Source of the DNA: Actinomycetes bacterium
GTDB taxonomy: Bacteria > Actinomycetota > Acidimicrobiia > Acidimicrobiales > RAAP-2
Direction of reading: 5' to 3'
Length of the DNA stretch: 35,376 nucleotides
Assembly: GCA_021822565.1 (NCBI GenBank)
Contig: JAKAQM010000006.1
Location: forward strand, 1 to 35,376
In this document: positions 16,755-25,464 of the stretch, piece after piece
How positions within the stretch are numbered: position 1 is the stretch's first letter
How the letters are laid out: every line of letters begins with the position of its first letter
The notes under the pieces: generated by a model
Told to the model about the DNA's origin: nothing
Seen by the model: only the letters and a program-made list of their open reading frames with translations
Database searches by the model: none
Translations under genes and position numbers: made by a program

Positions 16755-18590
16755 ATGTGCGGGATCATCGGCGTCACCGGGGACACGGCGGCGCTCGAGA
16801 CGATCCTCGACGGCTTGCGGCGCCTCGAGTACCGCGGCTACGACTCGGCGGGCGTCGCGTTCGTCGACGGCGGGACGATCTGGCGCGAGCGGGCGGCGGA
16901 CGGGACCCACTCGGTCGAGGACCTCGCCGCCGCGCTCGCGGCTGCGCCACGGTCGGCGACCGGGATCGGCCACACGCGGTGGGCGACCCACGGGGCGCCG
17001 AGCGTGCAGAACGCGCACCCTCACGTCGACTGCACCGGCCGCGTCGCGCTCGTGCACAACGGGATCATCGAGAACCACGCCGAGCTGGCCGTTCCGCTCC
17101 TCGCTCGTGGTCACGTGCTCTCGTCCGAGACCGATACCGAGGTCCTCGCGCACCTGCTCGAGGAGGAGCTGGCGCGCGGCGCAGGCCTTGCCGAGGCGAT
17201 GCGCAGCACGCTCGGGAAGCTTCGCGGCGCCTTCAGCGTCGTCGCGCTCACGAGCGACGACCCCGCGCTGATCGTGGCCGGGCGGCGCTCGGTGCCCCTC
17301 CTCGCCGCGCTCGGAGAGGGGCGCGGCTTCGTCGCGTCGGACGTGTCCGCGCTCTTGGGTCGCGCCGACCGCTACTTCGCCCTCGACGACGACCAGGTGG
17401 TGGAGGTGCGTCCAGGCTCGCTGCGCGTCACCACCTTGGCGGGCGACGAGGCCGACCCGGCCGTCGTCGGCGTGGACCCGACCTGGGACGTCGTCGCGGC
17501 GCAGAAGGGCGGCTACGACGACTTCATGTCCAAGGAGATCCACGAGCAGCCGAGGGCGATCGCCGACACGCTCCTGGACCGTCGTGCGAACGACGGCTCG
17601 ATCGTGCTCGACGAGCTCCACCTGTCTCCCGACGAGCTTCGGGCGGTCGACAAGGTGGTGGTGGTGGCGTGCGGCAGCAGCTTCCACGCGGGCATGGTGG
17701 CCAAGTACGCGATCGAGCGCTGGGCGCGGCTCCCCACCGAGGTCGAGATCGCGAGCGAGCTGCGCTACCGCGAGCCCGTGCTGCACGAGCGGACCCTCGT
17801 GGTGGGGGTGAGCCAGTCGGGCGAGACGCTCGACACCCTCGAGGCGCTGCGAGAGGCACGCCGCTCCGGGGCGCGCACGCTCGTCGTCTCCAACGTCGTC
17901 CATTCGACGATGGCGCGCGAGGCGGATGGCACCCTCTACACGCGTGCGGGGCCCGAGGTGAGCGTCGCGTCCACCAAGTGCCACGTCGCGCAGATCGTCG
18001 CCCTCGAGGTGCTCGCCCTCGCCCTGGCGCAGTGGCGCGGCACCATGGGGCGGAGCGCCCTGGCCTCGACCCTCGACGAGCTGCACCGGCTGCCCGGCGC
18101 GGTCGGCGAGGCGCTCGGGCGGACCAAGGAGGTGGAGGACGTCGTCGACGTGCTCGTGGGCGCCCGTGACTTCTTCTTCCTCGGCAGGAACCTCGGCTAC
18201 CCGGTCGCCCTGGAGGGGGCCCTGAAGCTGAAGGAGATCTCGTACCTGCGCGCGGAGGGCTACCCCGCAGGCGAGCTCAAGCACGGGCCCCTCGCGCTCG
18301 TCGAGCCGGGCACGGTGGTGGTCGCGGTGCTCGACCCGTTGCGCGACAAGATGCGATCGAACGTCGCCGAGGCGGCGGCGCGCGGCGCGACGGTCGTGGT
18401 CCTGACCACTGACGACGACACGGACGCGCCCGGTGACCACGTCCTGCGCGTGCCGGCGGTCCGAGACCCCGTGCTGGCCCCCGTCGTCGAGGTGGTGCCG
18501 CTCCAGCTCCTCGCCTACGGGCTCGCCCGCCGGCTCGGCAACGACGTCGACCGGCCGCGCAACCTCGCGAAGACGGTGACGGTCGAGTGA
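16755..18590 (+). CDS. glmS: glutamine-fructose-6-phosphate aminotransferase (isomerizing)
   Basis: GlmS makes glucosamine-6-phosphate from fructose-6-phosphate and glutamine. The N-terminal glutaminase starts MCGIIGVTG with the nucleophile Cys2 and includes LEYRGYDSAGVAF and GHTRWATHG. Two SIS domains follow, with VACGSSFHAGMVAKY, VSQSGETLDTL, and the late KEISYLRAEGYPAGELKHGP. The C-terminus ends with LAKTVTVE. Length is 611 residues, as expected. No glmS ribozyme-like element or Shine-Dalgarno sequence is visible upstream. The stop overlaps acpS by GTGA. Confidence 0.97.
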   Translation: MCGIIGVTGDTAALETILDGLRRLEYRGYDSAGVAFVDGGTIWRERAADGTHSVEDLAAALAAAPRSATGIGHTRWATHGAPSVQNAHPHVDCTGRVALVHNGIIENHAELAVPLLARGHVLSSETDTEVLAHLLEEELARGAGLAEAMRSTLGKLRGAFSVVALTSDDPALIVAGRRSVPLLAALGEGRGFVASDVSALLGRADRYFALDDDQVVEVRPGSLRVTTLAGDEADPAVVGVDPTWDVVAAQKGGYDDFMSKEIHEQPRAIADTLLDRRANDGSIVLDELHLSPDELRAVDKVVVVACGSSFHAGMVAKYAIERWARLPTEVEIASELRYREPVLHERTLVVGVSQSGETLDTLEALREARRSGARTLVVSNVVHSTMAREADGTLYTRAGPEVSVASTKCHVAQIVALEVLALALAQWRGTMGRSALASTLDELHRLPGAVGEALGRTKEVEDVVDVLVGARDFFFLGRNLGYPVALEGALKLKEISYLRAEGYPAGELKHGPLALVEPGTVVVAVLDPLRDKMRSNVAEAAARGATVVVLTTDDDTDAPGDHVLRVPAVRDPVLAPVVEVVPLQLLAYGLARRLGNDVDRPRNLAKTVTVE

Positions 18591-18955
18591 GCGCGATCAC
18601 CGGCGTGGGCGTCGACGCCGTGGACGTCGCACGCTTCGGTGCGGTCCTCGGGCGCCGCCCGTCGATCTCCGCACGCCTGTTCACCGACGGCGAGCGACGC
18701 GACGGCCATGGCGACGTGCAGCGGCTGGCCGCGCGCTTCGCGGCCAAGGAGGCGACGATGAAGGCCCTCGGTGGAGGGATCGGCAGCGTCGGGTGGCGAG
18801 AGGTCGAGGTGGTGCGGCTGGGGACCGGTGAGCCGACGCTCCGGCTCTTCGCGGGGGCTGCCGCACTGGCGGCGCGGCGAGGCGTCGCGCACTGGCACCT
18901 GTCGCTCACCCATACGGCGACCGTCGCCATCGCGATGGTGGTGGCCGAGGCCTGA
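18587..18955 (+). CDS. acpS: holo-[acyl-carrier-protein] synthase
   Basis: AcpS transfers 4'-phosphopantetheine from CoA to acyl carrier protein. The 122-residue protein shows GVGVDAVDVARF with the metal-binding Asp, RFAAKEATMKALGGG, and the C-terminal WHLSLTHTATVAIAMVVAEA, matching the family motifs. GTG 18587 overlaps the glmS stop. nnr follows two bases after its stop, an association common in actinobacteria. Confidence 0.95.
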   Translation: MSAITGVGVDAVDVARFGAVLGRRPSISARLFTDGERRDGHGDVQRLAARFAAKEATMKALGGGIGSVGWREVEVVRLGTGEPTLRLFAGAAALAARRGVAHWHLSLTHTATVAIAMVVAEA

Positions 18956-18957
18956 CC

Positions 18958-20352
18958 GTGCGCCCCGTCGTCACCGTCGCCGAGATGCGCGCGGCAGACG
19001 CGGCTGCACCCGTGCCCGAGGAGACCCTGGTCCGCCGCGCCGGCACCGCGGCGGCCGTCGCGGCCCTCCGGATGCTCGGTGGCGCCTATGCGCGCCGCGT
19101 CGTGGTCGTGGCAGGGAAGGGCAACAACGGCGCGGACGGCCGTGTCGCAGCGCAGGTGCTCGCGCGCCGCGGCGCACGGGTCACCGTGGTGGCTCCCGGC
19201 GCACCGGTCGACGACTGCGACCTCGTGGTCGACGCGGCGCTCGGCACCGGGCTTCGTGGCCCCTACGAGGCTCCGGCACCCCCCGCCCGTGCGGAGGTGC
19301 TCGCGGTGGACATCCCTTCGGGTGTGGACGGGGACACGGGCGCCGCGCCCGGCCGGCCGATGGTCGCCACCCGTACCGTGACGTTCGGAGCGCTCAAGCC
19401 GGGGCTCTTGCAGGGCGAAGGCCCGCGTTTCGCCGGTCGCGTGGACGTGGCGGACATCGGTCTCGGGCAGATCGAGGCCCGGATCTCGCTCATGGAGGAC
19501 GCCGATCTGAGCCGCCTGGTGCCGCGCCGGCCAGCTCAGACGCACAAGTGGGCGACCGCGGTCTGCGTCGTGGCGGGGTCGCCCGGCATGGAGGGGGCGG
19601 CGACGCTCGCCGCTCGGGGGGCGTCGCGAGCGGGGGCCGGCATGGTGCGGCTCGGGGTACCTGGCAGCGCGGAGGCTCCCGGGCTCGGCCATTGGCCAGG
19701 GGAGGCCGTCCGGTTCGCGCTGCCCTCGAGCGGCTGGGCGGGCGAGGTGCTCGAGGTGCTCGAGCGCTGCCGAGCGCTCGTGATCGGCCCCGGGCTCGGC
19801 AGGGCGCCCTCCACGGTGGACGACATCCGCTCGGTGGTCGCGCGCGCCCGCGTGCCGGTGGTCGTCGACGCCGACGCGCTCTTCGCGCTGGGCGACGAGT
19901 CGTCGGCGCGCCGCATCGTCGCGGGGGATCGACCTGTCGTGGTGACGCCGCACGACGGGGAGCACGAGCGCCTGACCGGCGCGCCGCCAGGGCCCGACCG
20001 CGTCGCGGCGGCGCGCCGTCTCGCCGGAGGGCTCGGGGCAGTCGCCTTGGTGAAGGGGTCGCTCACGGCGGTCGCCTCGCCCTTTGGCGAGGTGCGGCTC
20101 TCATCGGCCGGGAGCTCGCGGCTGGCGACGGCAGGCACTGGCGACGTGCTCTCCGGGGTGATCGGCGCCTTCTTGGCCCGCGGTGCGCCGCCGCTCGAGG
20201 CAGCCGCCCTCGCGGCCCACGTGCACGGGCGCGCCGCGTCGGACGGGCCCGCGGAGGGACTCGTCGCCGTGGACCTGCCCGAGCTCATCTCGGCACGTCT
20301 CTCCCGTGCACTGGACCCGGTGGCGCGGGGCACGGCGCGTGGAGATGGCTGA
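18958..20352 (+). CDS. nnr: bifunctional NAD(P)HX epimerase/ADP-dependent dehydratase
   Basis: The protein repairs hydrated NAD(P)H. Residues about 1-190 form the epimerase (YjeF_N-like) domain, with GKGNNGADGRVAAQ and DAALGTGLRGPY; the usual NGGDG is NGADG here. The remainder is the ribokinase-like dehydratase, with VVVDADALFALG, VVTPHDGEHERLTG, LVKGSLTAVA and the strongly conserved TAGTGDVLSGVIGAFLARG. The total of 464 residues is normal for the fused form. GTG start. The end overlaps the alr start by eight bases. Confidence 0.95.
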   Translation: MRPVVTVAEMRAADAAAPVPEETLVRRAGTAAAVAALRMLGGAYARRVVVVAGKGNNGADGRVAAQVLARRGARVTVVAPGAPVDDCDLVVDAALGTGLRGPYEAPAPPARAEVLAVDIPSGVDGDTGAAPGRPMVATRTVTFGALKPGLLQGEGPRFAGRVDVADIGLGQIEARISLMEDADLSRLVPRRPAQTHKWATAVCVVAGSPGMEGAATLAARGASRAGAGMVRLGVPGSAEAPGLGHWPGEAVRFALPSSGWAGEVLEVLERCRALVIGPGLGRAPSTVDDIRSVVARARVPVVVDADALFALGDESSARRIVAGDRPVVVTPHDGEHERLTGAPPGPDRVAAARRLAGGLGAVALVKGSLTAVASPFGEVRLSSAGSSRLATAGTGDVLSGVIGAFLARGAPPLEAAALAAHVHGRAASDGPAEGLVAVDLPELISARLSRALDPVARGTARGDG

Positions 20353-21553
20353 GGGTCGCACCCGCGCTGCCTGGGCGGAGGTCGATCTCGACGCGCTGGC
20401 GCACAACGTCGCCGTCCTCGCGCGGCGTGCCGCGCCCGCGGCGCTGTGCGCGGTCGTGAAAGCCGACGCCTACGGGCACGGTGCGGTGCAGGTCGCGCGC
20501 ACGGCGCTCGCCTCGGGCGCGGCAGGGCTCGCGGTGGCCATCGTGGACGAAGGCTTGGAGCTTCGCGAGCATGGCATCGACGCGCCGGTGCTCGTGCTCT
20601 CCGAGGTGATGCCCGATGCTGCGGAGGTGCTCGTGCGCGCCAGGCTCACCGCGACCATCGCGACGCTGCGGGGAATGCAGGCGCTGGCCGCCGCGGCCAG
20701 GCGCGTCGGCACGCGGTCGAAGGTCCACGTGAAGGTGGACACCGGCATGCACCGCGTGGGTGTCGCGCCAGTCGAGGCGCCAGCGCTCGTCCACGCCGCC
20801 GCATCGGAGCCTGCGCTCCGGGTCGAGGCGGTGTGGACGCACCTCGCCGTCGCGGACGGTACGACCGCGGACGACCAGGCGTTCACCGCGCTCCAGCTCC
20901 GGCGGTTCGACGAGGTCGTCGCCGCCCTGGAGCAGCGGCCGCGGCTCCTGCACGCGGCCAACACCGCCGGGGCCATCGCGTGGCCTGCCGCCCGCTACGA
21001 CATGGTCCGTTGCGGCATCGGCATGTACGGCTGCGCACCGACGCCTGCGATGGCGAGGATCCCCGACGAGCGGGGTGCCGGGGAGACCGCCGGCGAGGAT
21101 CCTGCCGCCGCGGAGACCGCCGCCGTGCTCGCGGCGCTGCGGCCGGTGCTGTCGCTCAAGGCTCGTGTGAGCGCCGTGCGAGAGCTGGACGCGGGCGAGC
21201 GCCCCTCCTACGGACGGCGCCGCGCGCTGCCGGAGCGAGGGGTCGTCGCGACGGTCCCCATCGGCTACGCCGACGGCGTGCCACGGCGCCTCTTCGACAC
21301 GGGGTCTTTGGTCCTCGTCGGCGGCCGACGACGGCCGCTCGCCGGCACGGTCACCATGGACCAGCTCATGGTCGACTGCGGCCCGGGGGCGCTCGTGGCG
21401 CCGGGCGACGAGGTCGTGCTGATCGGGCGACAGGGCGAAGAGGAGATCGGCGCAGAGGACTGGGCGCGCCTGCTCGGCACGATCTCCTACGAGGTCCTCT
21501 GCGGCATCGGTCCGCGCCTCCCGCGCATCTACCGCGGCGCAGGCGATCGGTGA
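20345..21553 (+). CDS. alr: alanine racemase
   Basis: Alr supplies D-alanine for peptidoglycan. The PLP lysine lies in VVKADAYGHG (Lys39), followed by VHVKVDTGMHRVGV, TVTMDQLMVDCG and the C-terminal GTISYEVLCGIGPRLPR. ATG 20345 gives 402 residues; GTG 20339 is an alternative. Between GMYGCAPTPAM and LRPVLSLKARV lies an extra Gly/Ala/Glu-rich stretch of roughly 20 residues not expected in the family, probably a surface loop. The stop overlaps the next gene as GTGA. Confidence 0.95.
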   Translation: MAEGRTRAAWAEVDLDALAHNVAVLARRAAPAALCAVVKADAYGHGAVQVARTALASGAAGLAVAIVDEGLELREHGIDAPVLVLSEVMPDAAEVLVRARLTATIATLRGMQALAAAARRVGTRSKVHVKVDTGMHRVGVAPVEAPALVHAAASEPALRVEAVWTHLAVADGTTADDQAFTALQLRRFDEVVAALEQRPRLLHAANTAGAIAWPAARYDMVRCGIGMYGCAPTPAMARIPDERGAGETAGEDPAAAETAAVLAALRPVLSLKARVSAVRELDAGERPSYGRRRALPERGVVATVPIGYADGVPRRLFDTGSLVLVGGRRRPLAGTVTMDQLMVDCGPGALVAPGDEVVLIGRQGEEEIGAEDWARLLGTISYEVLCGIGPRLPRIYRGAGDR

Positions 21554-22503
21554 GGCTCCGGCGCGCGGCGGCCGTCGGGGCAGGGGCTGCCGGCGGGGGC
21601 GCCCTCTACCTCCTCGAGCGCGCGGCGGCCTCGCGCTGGAGGGCGGGGCCCGCGGAGCTCGTGGCCGCGGGGCTGTCGCTGCCGTCGGACATCCGTCATC
21701 ATTTCGTCGCGACGAGCGACGGGGGCCGCGTCCATGTCGTCGAACGCGGGACGGGGCCGACGGCGGTGCTCGTGCACGGCGTCATGCTCGGCGTCGCGAC
21801 CTGGGCGCGACAGCTGCACACCCTTCCCGGTCGTGTGATCGCCGTGAGCCAGCGAGGGCACGGCCAGTCGCGCGCGGGGGCCGAGGGCTTCAGCTTCGAG
21901 CGGCTCGCCGCTGACCTCGCCGAGGTCCTCGAGGTGCTCGACGTGCGCGACGCGTCCCTCGTCGGCCACTCGATGGGGGGGATGGTCGCGCAGCTCCTCG
22001 CATTGCGCGACCCGGCCCTCTCGAGGCGCGTCCGCGACCTCGTGCTCGTCGCCACGACGCCCGGCCCGGTCGTCCCCTCGCCGCTCTCGCCGCTCTCGGG
22101 CCTGCTCGGCACCGCGACGGCCCGAGCGCTCGTCGGTGCCGAGCGCAGCGGTCACGGGCCGCTTCCCAAGCCGGCCACCATCTGGGCGGCAAGGGTCGCC
22201 TTCGGAACGTCGCCCTCGCGTCCCGACGTCGAGCTGCTCCGCCAGATGATCGACGCCATGTCACCCCGGGCACTTGCTGCGCTGCTCCCACACCTCCTCG
22301 CGTTCGACGTCCGCAGCCGCTTGGGGGCGCTCTCGCTTCCGGTCCACGTGGTGGCGGGAAGCCGCGACCTGCTCACGCCGCCGCGGACAGCCCGGGCGAT
22401 CGTCGAGCGTGTGCCGGGCGCGCGCCTCACGCTGCTCCCGGGGTGCGGGCACATGGTGATGCTCGAACGTGCCGACGCGTTGGCGCTCCTCCTGACCCGA
22501 TGA
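21550..22503 (+). CDS. alpha/beta-fold hydrolase with N-terminal membrane anchor
   Basis: The 317-residue protein starts with a short basic segment and a Gly/Ala-rich hydrophobic stretch (about residues 6-22), a likely membrane anchor or signal. The hydrolase core has VLVHGVMLG (oxyanion region), the nucleophile elbow GHSMGGM, a late Asp in [11 protein letters not shown] and His in GCGHMVMLE, so the triad is complete. The substrate cannot be inferred. A hydrolase of this kind between alr and tsaE recurs in actinobacteria, to my knowledge. GTG overlaps the alr stop. Confidence 0.88.
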   Translation: MRLRRAAAVGAGAAGGGALYLLERAAASRWRAGPAELVAAGLSLPSDIRHHFVATSDGGRVHVVERGTGPTAVLVHGVMLGVATWARQLHTLPGRVIAVSQRGHGQSRAGAEGFSFERLAADLAEVLEVLDVRDASLVGHSMGGMVAQLLALRDPALSRRVRDLVLVATTPGPVVPSPLSPLSGLLGTATARALVGAERSGHGPLPKPATIWAARVAFGTSPSRPDVELLRQMIDAMSPRALAALLPHLLAFDVRSRLGALSLPVHVVAGSRDLLTPPRTARAIVERVPGARLTLLPGCGHMVMLERADALALLLTR

Positions 22504-22563
22504 CGTGCGCCCATGACGTCCGCCGAGGCGCGCGCGGACCATCGGGGCGTCGCAGGCCGGCGG

Positions 22564-22569
22564 TAGCAT
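22564..22569 (+). promoter_or_regulatory. candidate -10 box for a leaderless UDG transcript
   Basis: TAGCAT ends six bases before ATG 22576, with no Shine-Dalgarno sequence between hydrolase and UDG genes. This TANNNT-to-ATG spacing is typical of leaderless actinobacterial genes. No clear -35 box. Confidence 0.38.
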
Positions 22570-22575
22570 CCGGCG

Positions 22576-24276
22576 ATGGCGCATCCCGGGGCAGGCGTGC
22601 GTGAGGGGGGTGCGCGAGGGGAGCTCGAGCGCCTGCGCGACGAGGCGCGGGGGTGCACGCGCTGCGGCCTCGCCGAGGGACGCACCCAGGTGGTCTTCGG
22701 CGTCGGGAGCCCCGCGGCGGACCTCATGTTCGTGGGCGAAGGCCCCGGGAGGGACGAGGACCTCCAGGGGGTGCCGTTCGTGGGGAGATCGGGGAAGCTC
22801 CTCGACCTCCTCATGCGCCAGGAGATCGGCGTCGAGCGCGACGAGTGCTACATCGCCAACGTGGTCATGTGCCTCGCGGCCGACGGGCTCGTGCAGCTGG
22901 GTGACGGGTCCTGGGAGCGCATCGGCGCGCTCGTGCATCGCCGGTACGGCGGGACGGTCAAGTCCGTCGACGCCTGCGGCAGGATCGTCGATCGGCGTGT
23001 CGTGGGCTGGCACGCCTCGCCGCTCGGAGGCCGCCGGATCTTCCGGCTCACCTATCGGGGGGCCGAGGGGTCTGGAGCGGTCACGGCTGCCGTCGACGCC
23101 ACCGGCGACCACCAGGTCTTGACCGAGCAGGGATGGACGCCCGTGGAACGTCTCGGGCCAGGGGCGAGGATCGCCACCGGTCACGGCCTGAGCCCGGTCG
23201 CGCGCGACGTGATCGCCGGCTCGCTGCTCGCCGGGGGATGCGTGCGCGTGAGCGGCGCGGGCGTGGAGATCGTCCAGCGCGCTGGTGGGCACGGGTATGC
23301 GCTGTTCAAGGCGTCGCTGCTCGCCGAGCTGGGCGCCTTCGTCGAATCGGGCGCGCAGATGACGGCTTCCTCGGGCGAGGGTGTCGCCGAGATGGGCCCG
23401 GGGGGCACCTGCACGGTCGTCCGACTGCCGGAGCGTGCCACAGGTGCCCTTCAGGCGCTCGTCGAGGGCTTCTGCGGTGCGCGCGGCTCGAGCGTCCCGG
23501 ACTGGGTGGCCGGCGAGCTCAGCCCGAGGGCGCTGGCGGTCTGGTTCTGCGACGGCGGGGACCGGCGGGCGCGTGGGTCTCGCCACCCGGTGGCTGGGAT
23601 CTCGACGAGCGCGTGGGCTGCACACGACCTGGACGTCCTCGCAGCCAGCCTCCGGCGCCTCGGGCTCCCCGGGGAGGTGGGGCGAGGGCGCATCGCCTTC
23701 GAGCCCCTCGTCGCCCGAAGGCTTGCTCGGACGATCGCGCCCTACGTGCCCGAGCCGATGCGGCACGCGCTCCCTGCGGACATCGCGTCGGCGCTGCCGT
23801 TCGCCCCCGGACTCTTCAGCGACCGGCTGCCCGTCACCCACTACGACGCGGCGGTCGTCGAGAAGCTCGGTGCCGGCAGCGCCGGCGGCTCCGCCGGCGC
23901 CGAGAGGACCGTCTACTGCATCGACGTCGAAGGCACCCACAACTTCGTCACCGCCGGCGGGGTCGTGCACAACTGCCGGCCGCCTGGGAACAGGGACCCT
24001 CTCCCCGCGGAGATCGACGCGTGCCGGCCGTACCTCGAGCGCCAGATCGAGCTGGTCGCTCCCAAGGTGGTGGTGACCCTGGGCAACTTCGCGACCAAGA
24101 CGCTGCTCGAGACGACCGAGGGGATCCGGCGGGTGCGCGGCCGGGTCTACCCGTTCCGAGGGATGGACCTGGTGCCCACCTACCACCCGGCTGCAGCGCT
24201 GCGCGGGGGCGGGGTGGTCGTCGCCGAGATGCGTGCCGACTTCGTGCGGGCGAAGTCGCTGCTGCGCCGCTCGTGA
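22576..24276 (+). CDS. family 4 uracil-DNA glycosylase precursor interrupted by an intein
   Basis: The enzyme excises uracil from DNA and carries a 4Fe-4S cluster. The N-extein (residues 1-98) has CTRCGL (C27, C30) and the [20 protein letters not shown] active-site region. The C-extein (467-566) has CRPPGNRDP, a cysteine 16 residues later, and the HPAA motif. Joined, the exteins make 198 residues, the usual family 4 length, with [13 protein letters not shown] matching the conserved NVVKCRPPGNR. The predicted ligands in the mature protein are C27, C30, C99 and C115. The intein lies directly before C99, so no complete cluster site forms until splicing. It is preceded by a possible leaderless promoter. 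Confidence 0.95.
   Translation: MAHPGAGVREGGARGELERLRDEARGCTRCGLAEGRTQVVFGVGSPAADLMFVGEGPGRDEDLQGVPFVGRSGKLLDLLMRQEIGVERDECYIANVVMCLAADGLVQLGDGSWERIGALVHRRYGGTVKSVDACGRIVDRRVVGWHASPLGGRRIFRLTYRGAEGSGAVTAAVDATGDHQVLTEQGWTPVERLGPGARIATGHGLSPVARDVIAGSLLAGGCVRVSGAGVEIVQRAGGHGYALFKASLLAELGAFVESGAQMTASSGEGVAEMGPGGTCTVVRLPERATGALQALVEGFCGARGSSVPDWVAGELSPRALAVWFCDGGDRRARGSRHPVAGISTSAWAAHDLDVLAASLRRLGLPGEVGRGRIAFEPLVARRLARTIAPYVPEPMRHALPADIASALPFAPGLFSDRLPVTHYDAAVVEKLGAGSAGGSAGAERTVYCIDVEGTHNFVTAGGVVHNCRPPGNRDPLPAEIDACRPYLERQIELVAPKVVVTLGNFATKTLLETTEGIRRVRGRVYPFRGMDLVPTYHPAAALRGGGVVVAEMRADFVRAKSLLRRS
22870..23973 (+). mobile_element. intein with degenerate LAGLIDADG endonuclease domain
   Basis: This in-frame 368-residue insertion has all splicing signatures. 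Cys1 opens [18 protein letters not shown] (block A). The block B motif TGDH has precursor T176 and H179. The C-terminal block [16 protein letters not shown] leads to VVHN, with penultimate His and terminal Asn, followed by Cys+1. The size leaves room for a homing endonuclease. The first LAGLIDADG-like helix reads [11 protein letters not shown] (213-223) and lacks the acidic residue, with Gly220 where Asp is expected. The second reads LAVWFCDGG and keeps Asp326. Splicing is predicted active; cutting is probably lost. Confidence 0.93.
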
Positions 24277-24301
24277 CGACCGCCGGGTGCTGAGGGCTGG
24301 C

Positions 24302-24790
24302 GTGGCCTGGTCGTTCAGCGTGCACACGCCGTCGGCCGCCGCCACGCGTGAGCTGGCGGCGCGCCTCGCCGGCGCCGCGCGCCGCGGCGACGTCATCGTG
24401 CTCCAAGGGTCGCTCGGAGCCGGCAAGACGACGTTCGCGCAAGGGTTCGCGCGCGGCCTCGGCGTCCAGGGGCCGGTCACGAGCCCCACCTTCACCCTCG
24501 TCCGGCAGTACCCGTGCGCGCTCGGTCAGCTGGTCCATGTCGACGTCTACCGCCTGGACCACCTCGCAGAGGTGGCCGACCTCGGCCTCGCTGACCTGGT
24601 CGAGGACGGTGTCGTGCTCGTCGAGTGGGGGGACGTGGCGCGCCCCGCGCTCGGACCGGTCACCTGGACGGTCTCGATCGCTCGCTCCGAGGCGGGCGAC
24701 GACCACCGGGTCGTCACGGTGAGCGGCGGGGAGGAGACGCGGCGTGGCGAGGTCGCTGCAGCCCTCGACGCCGGGACGGGAGGTACGTGA
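24302..24790 (+). CDS. tsaE: tRNA t6A37 biosynthesis ATPase TsaE
   Basis: TsaE is the ATPase that resets the TsaBD complex making threonylcarbamoyl-adenosine at tRNA position 37. The P-loop GSLGAGKTTF, the SPTFTLVRQY segment, the VHVDVYRLD region and the VVLVEWGD strand are diagnostic. GTG 24302 is chosen because GAGGG (24292-24296) lies five bases upstream and the result begins at the normal fold edge; GTG 24287 is possible. It has 162 residues. The stop overlaps tsaB as TGATG. Confidence 0.93.
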   Translation: MAWSFSVHTPSAAATRELAARLAGAARRGDVIVLQGSLGAGKTTFAQGFARGLGVQGPVTSPTFTLVRQYPCALGQLVHVDVYRLDHLAEVADLGLADLVEDGVVLVEWGDVARPALGPVTWTVSIARSEAGDDHRVVTVSGGEETRRGEVAAALDAGTGGT

Positions 24791-25464
24791 TGCTGCTCGG
24801 GATCGAGACCGCGGCCGGGCTGGTGGGCGTCGCGCTCGCCGACGCGCACCGCCCGGTCTCCGGGGCGTGGCTGCTCGGCGACCGCCGCCACGCCGAGGCG
24901 CTGGCCCCGGCGATCGACCACGTCCTCTCGCAGGCGGGGGCGACGCTCGCCGACGTCGACACGATCGCCGTCGACGTCGGCCCCGGGCTCTTCACCGGCC
25001 TGCGTGTCGGCGTCGCGACGGCCCAGGGCCTCGCAGAGGGCCTCGGCATCGGGATCGTCGAGGTGACGAGCGTGGAGGTCCTCGCTCGAGAGGCGTACGG
25101 CTGCGGCTGGGAGGGGCCGGTCGCGGCCGTCGTCGACGCCCGTCGCGGCGAGGTGTTCGTCGCCCGATGCGCCGGACCGGGCGCACGGGTCGAGACGCCC
25201 TCGCGCTGCTCGCCCTCCGCCCTCGCAGAGGAGCTCGCCTCGGCGCCCGGCACGCTCGTCGTCGGGACCGGGGCCACGCGCTATGCCGCGGTCTTCGCCG
25301 ACGCCGGCCTCGAGGTCGCGGGCATCGCCGAGCCCTCGCCCCGCGTCCTCGTCGAGATCGCCGCCGGTAGGCTTGCCACTGGAGCGGCTCCGGTGCCGCC
25401 GGCCGCGGTGCGACCGGTGTACCTGCGCGAAGCCGACGCCCGGATCAATTGGGTGCAGCGGTGA
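24790..25464 (+). CDS. tsaB: tRNA t6A biosynthesis protein TsaB
   Basis: TsaB is the non-catalytic paralog that dimerises with TsaD. MLLGIETAAGLVGVAL, the HAEALAPAIDHVL segment and VGPGLFTGLRVGVATAQGLA are typical of the ASKHA-fold TsaB family. Length 224 residues. GGGAGGT at 24778-24784 supports ATG 24790. The end overlaps rimI by GTGA. Confidence 0.94.
   Translation: MLLGIETAAGLVGVALADAHRPVSGAWLLGDRRHAEALAPAIDHVLSQAGATLADVDTIAVDVGPGLFTGLRVGVATAQGLAEGLGIGIVEVTSVEVLAREAYGCGWEGPVAAVVDARRGEVFVARCAGPGARVETPSRCSPSALAEELASAPGTLVVGTGATRYAAVFADAGLEVAGIAEPSPRVLVEIAAGRLATGAAPVPPAAVRPVYLREADARINWVQR

Noticed and set aside
16719-19965. Long minus-strand frames (573 and 562 codons) opposite glmS, acpS and nnr
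   Set aside because: Same GC-shadow effect; no recognisable motif, no ribosome binding site context, and full overlap with conserved genes.
22261-24495. 744-codon minus-strand frame opposite the UDG and intein
   Set aside because: Considered as a possible free-standing endonuclease gene; it has no LAGLIDADG or HNH motif and mirrors the plus-strand codon bias.
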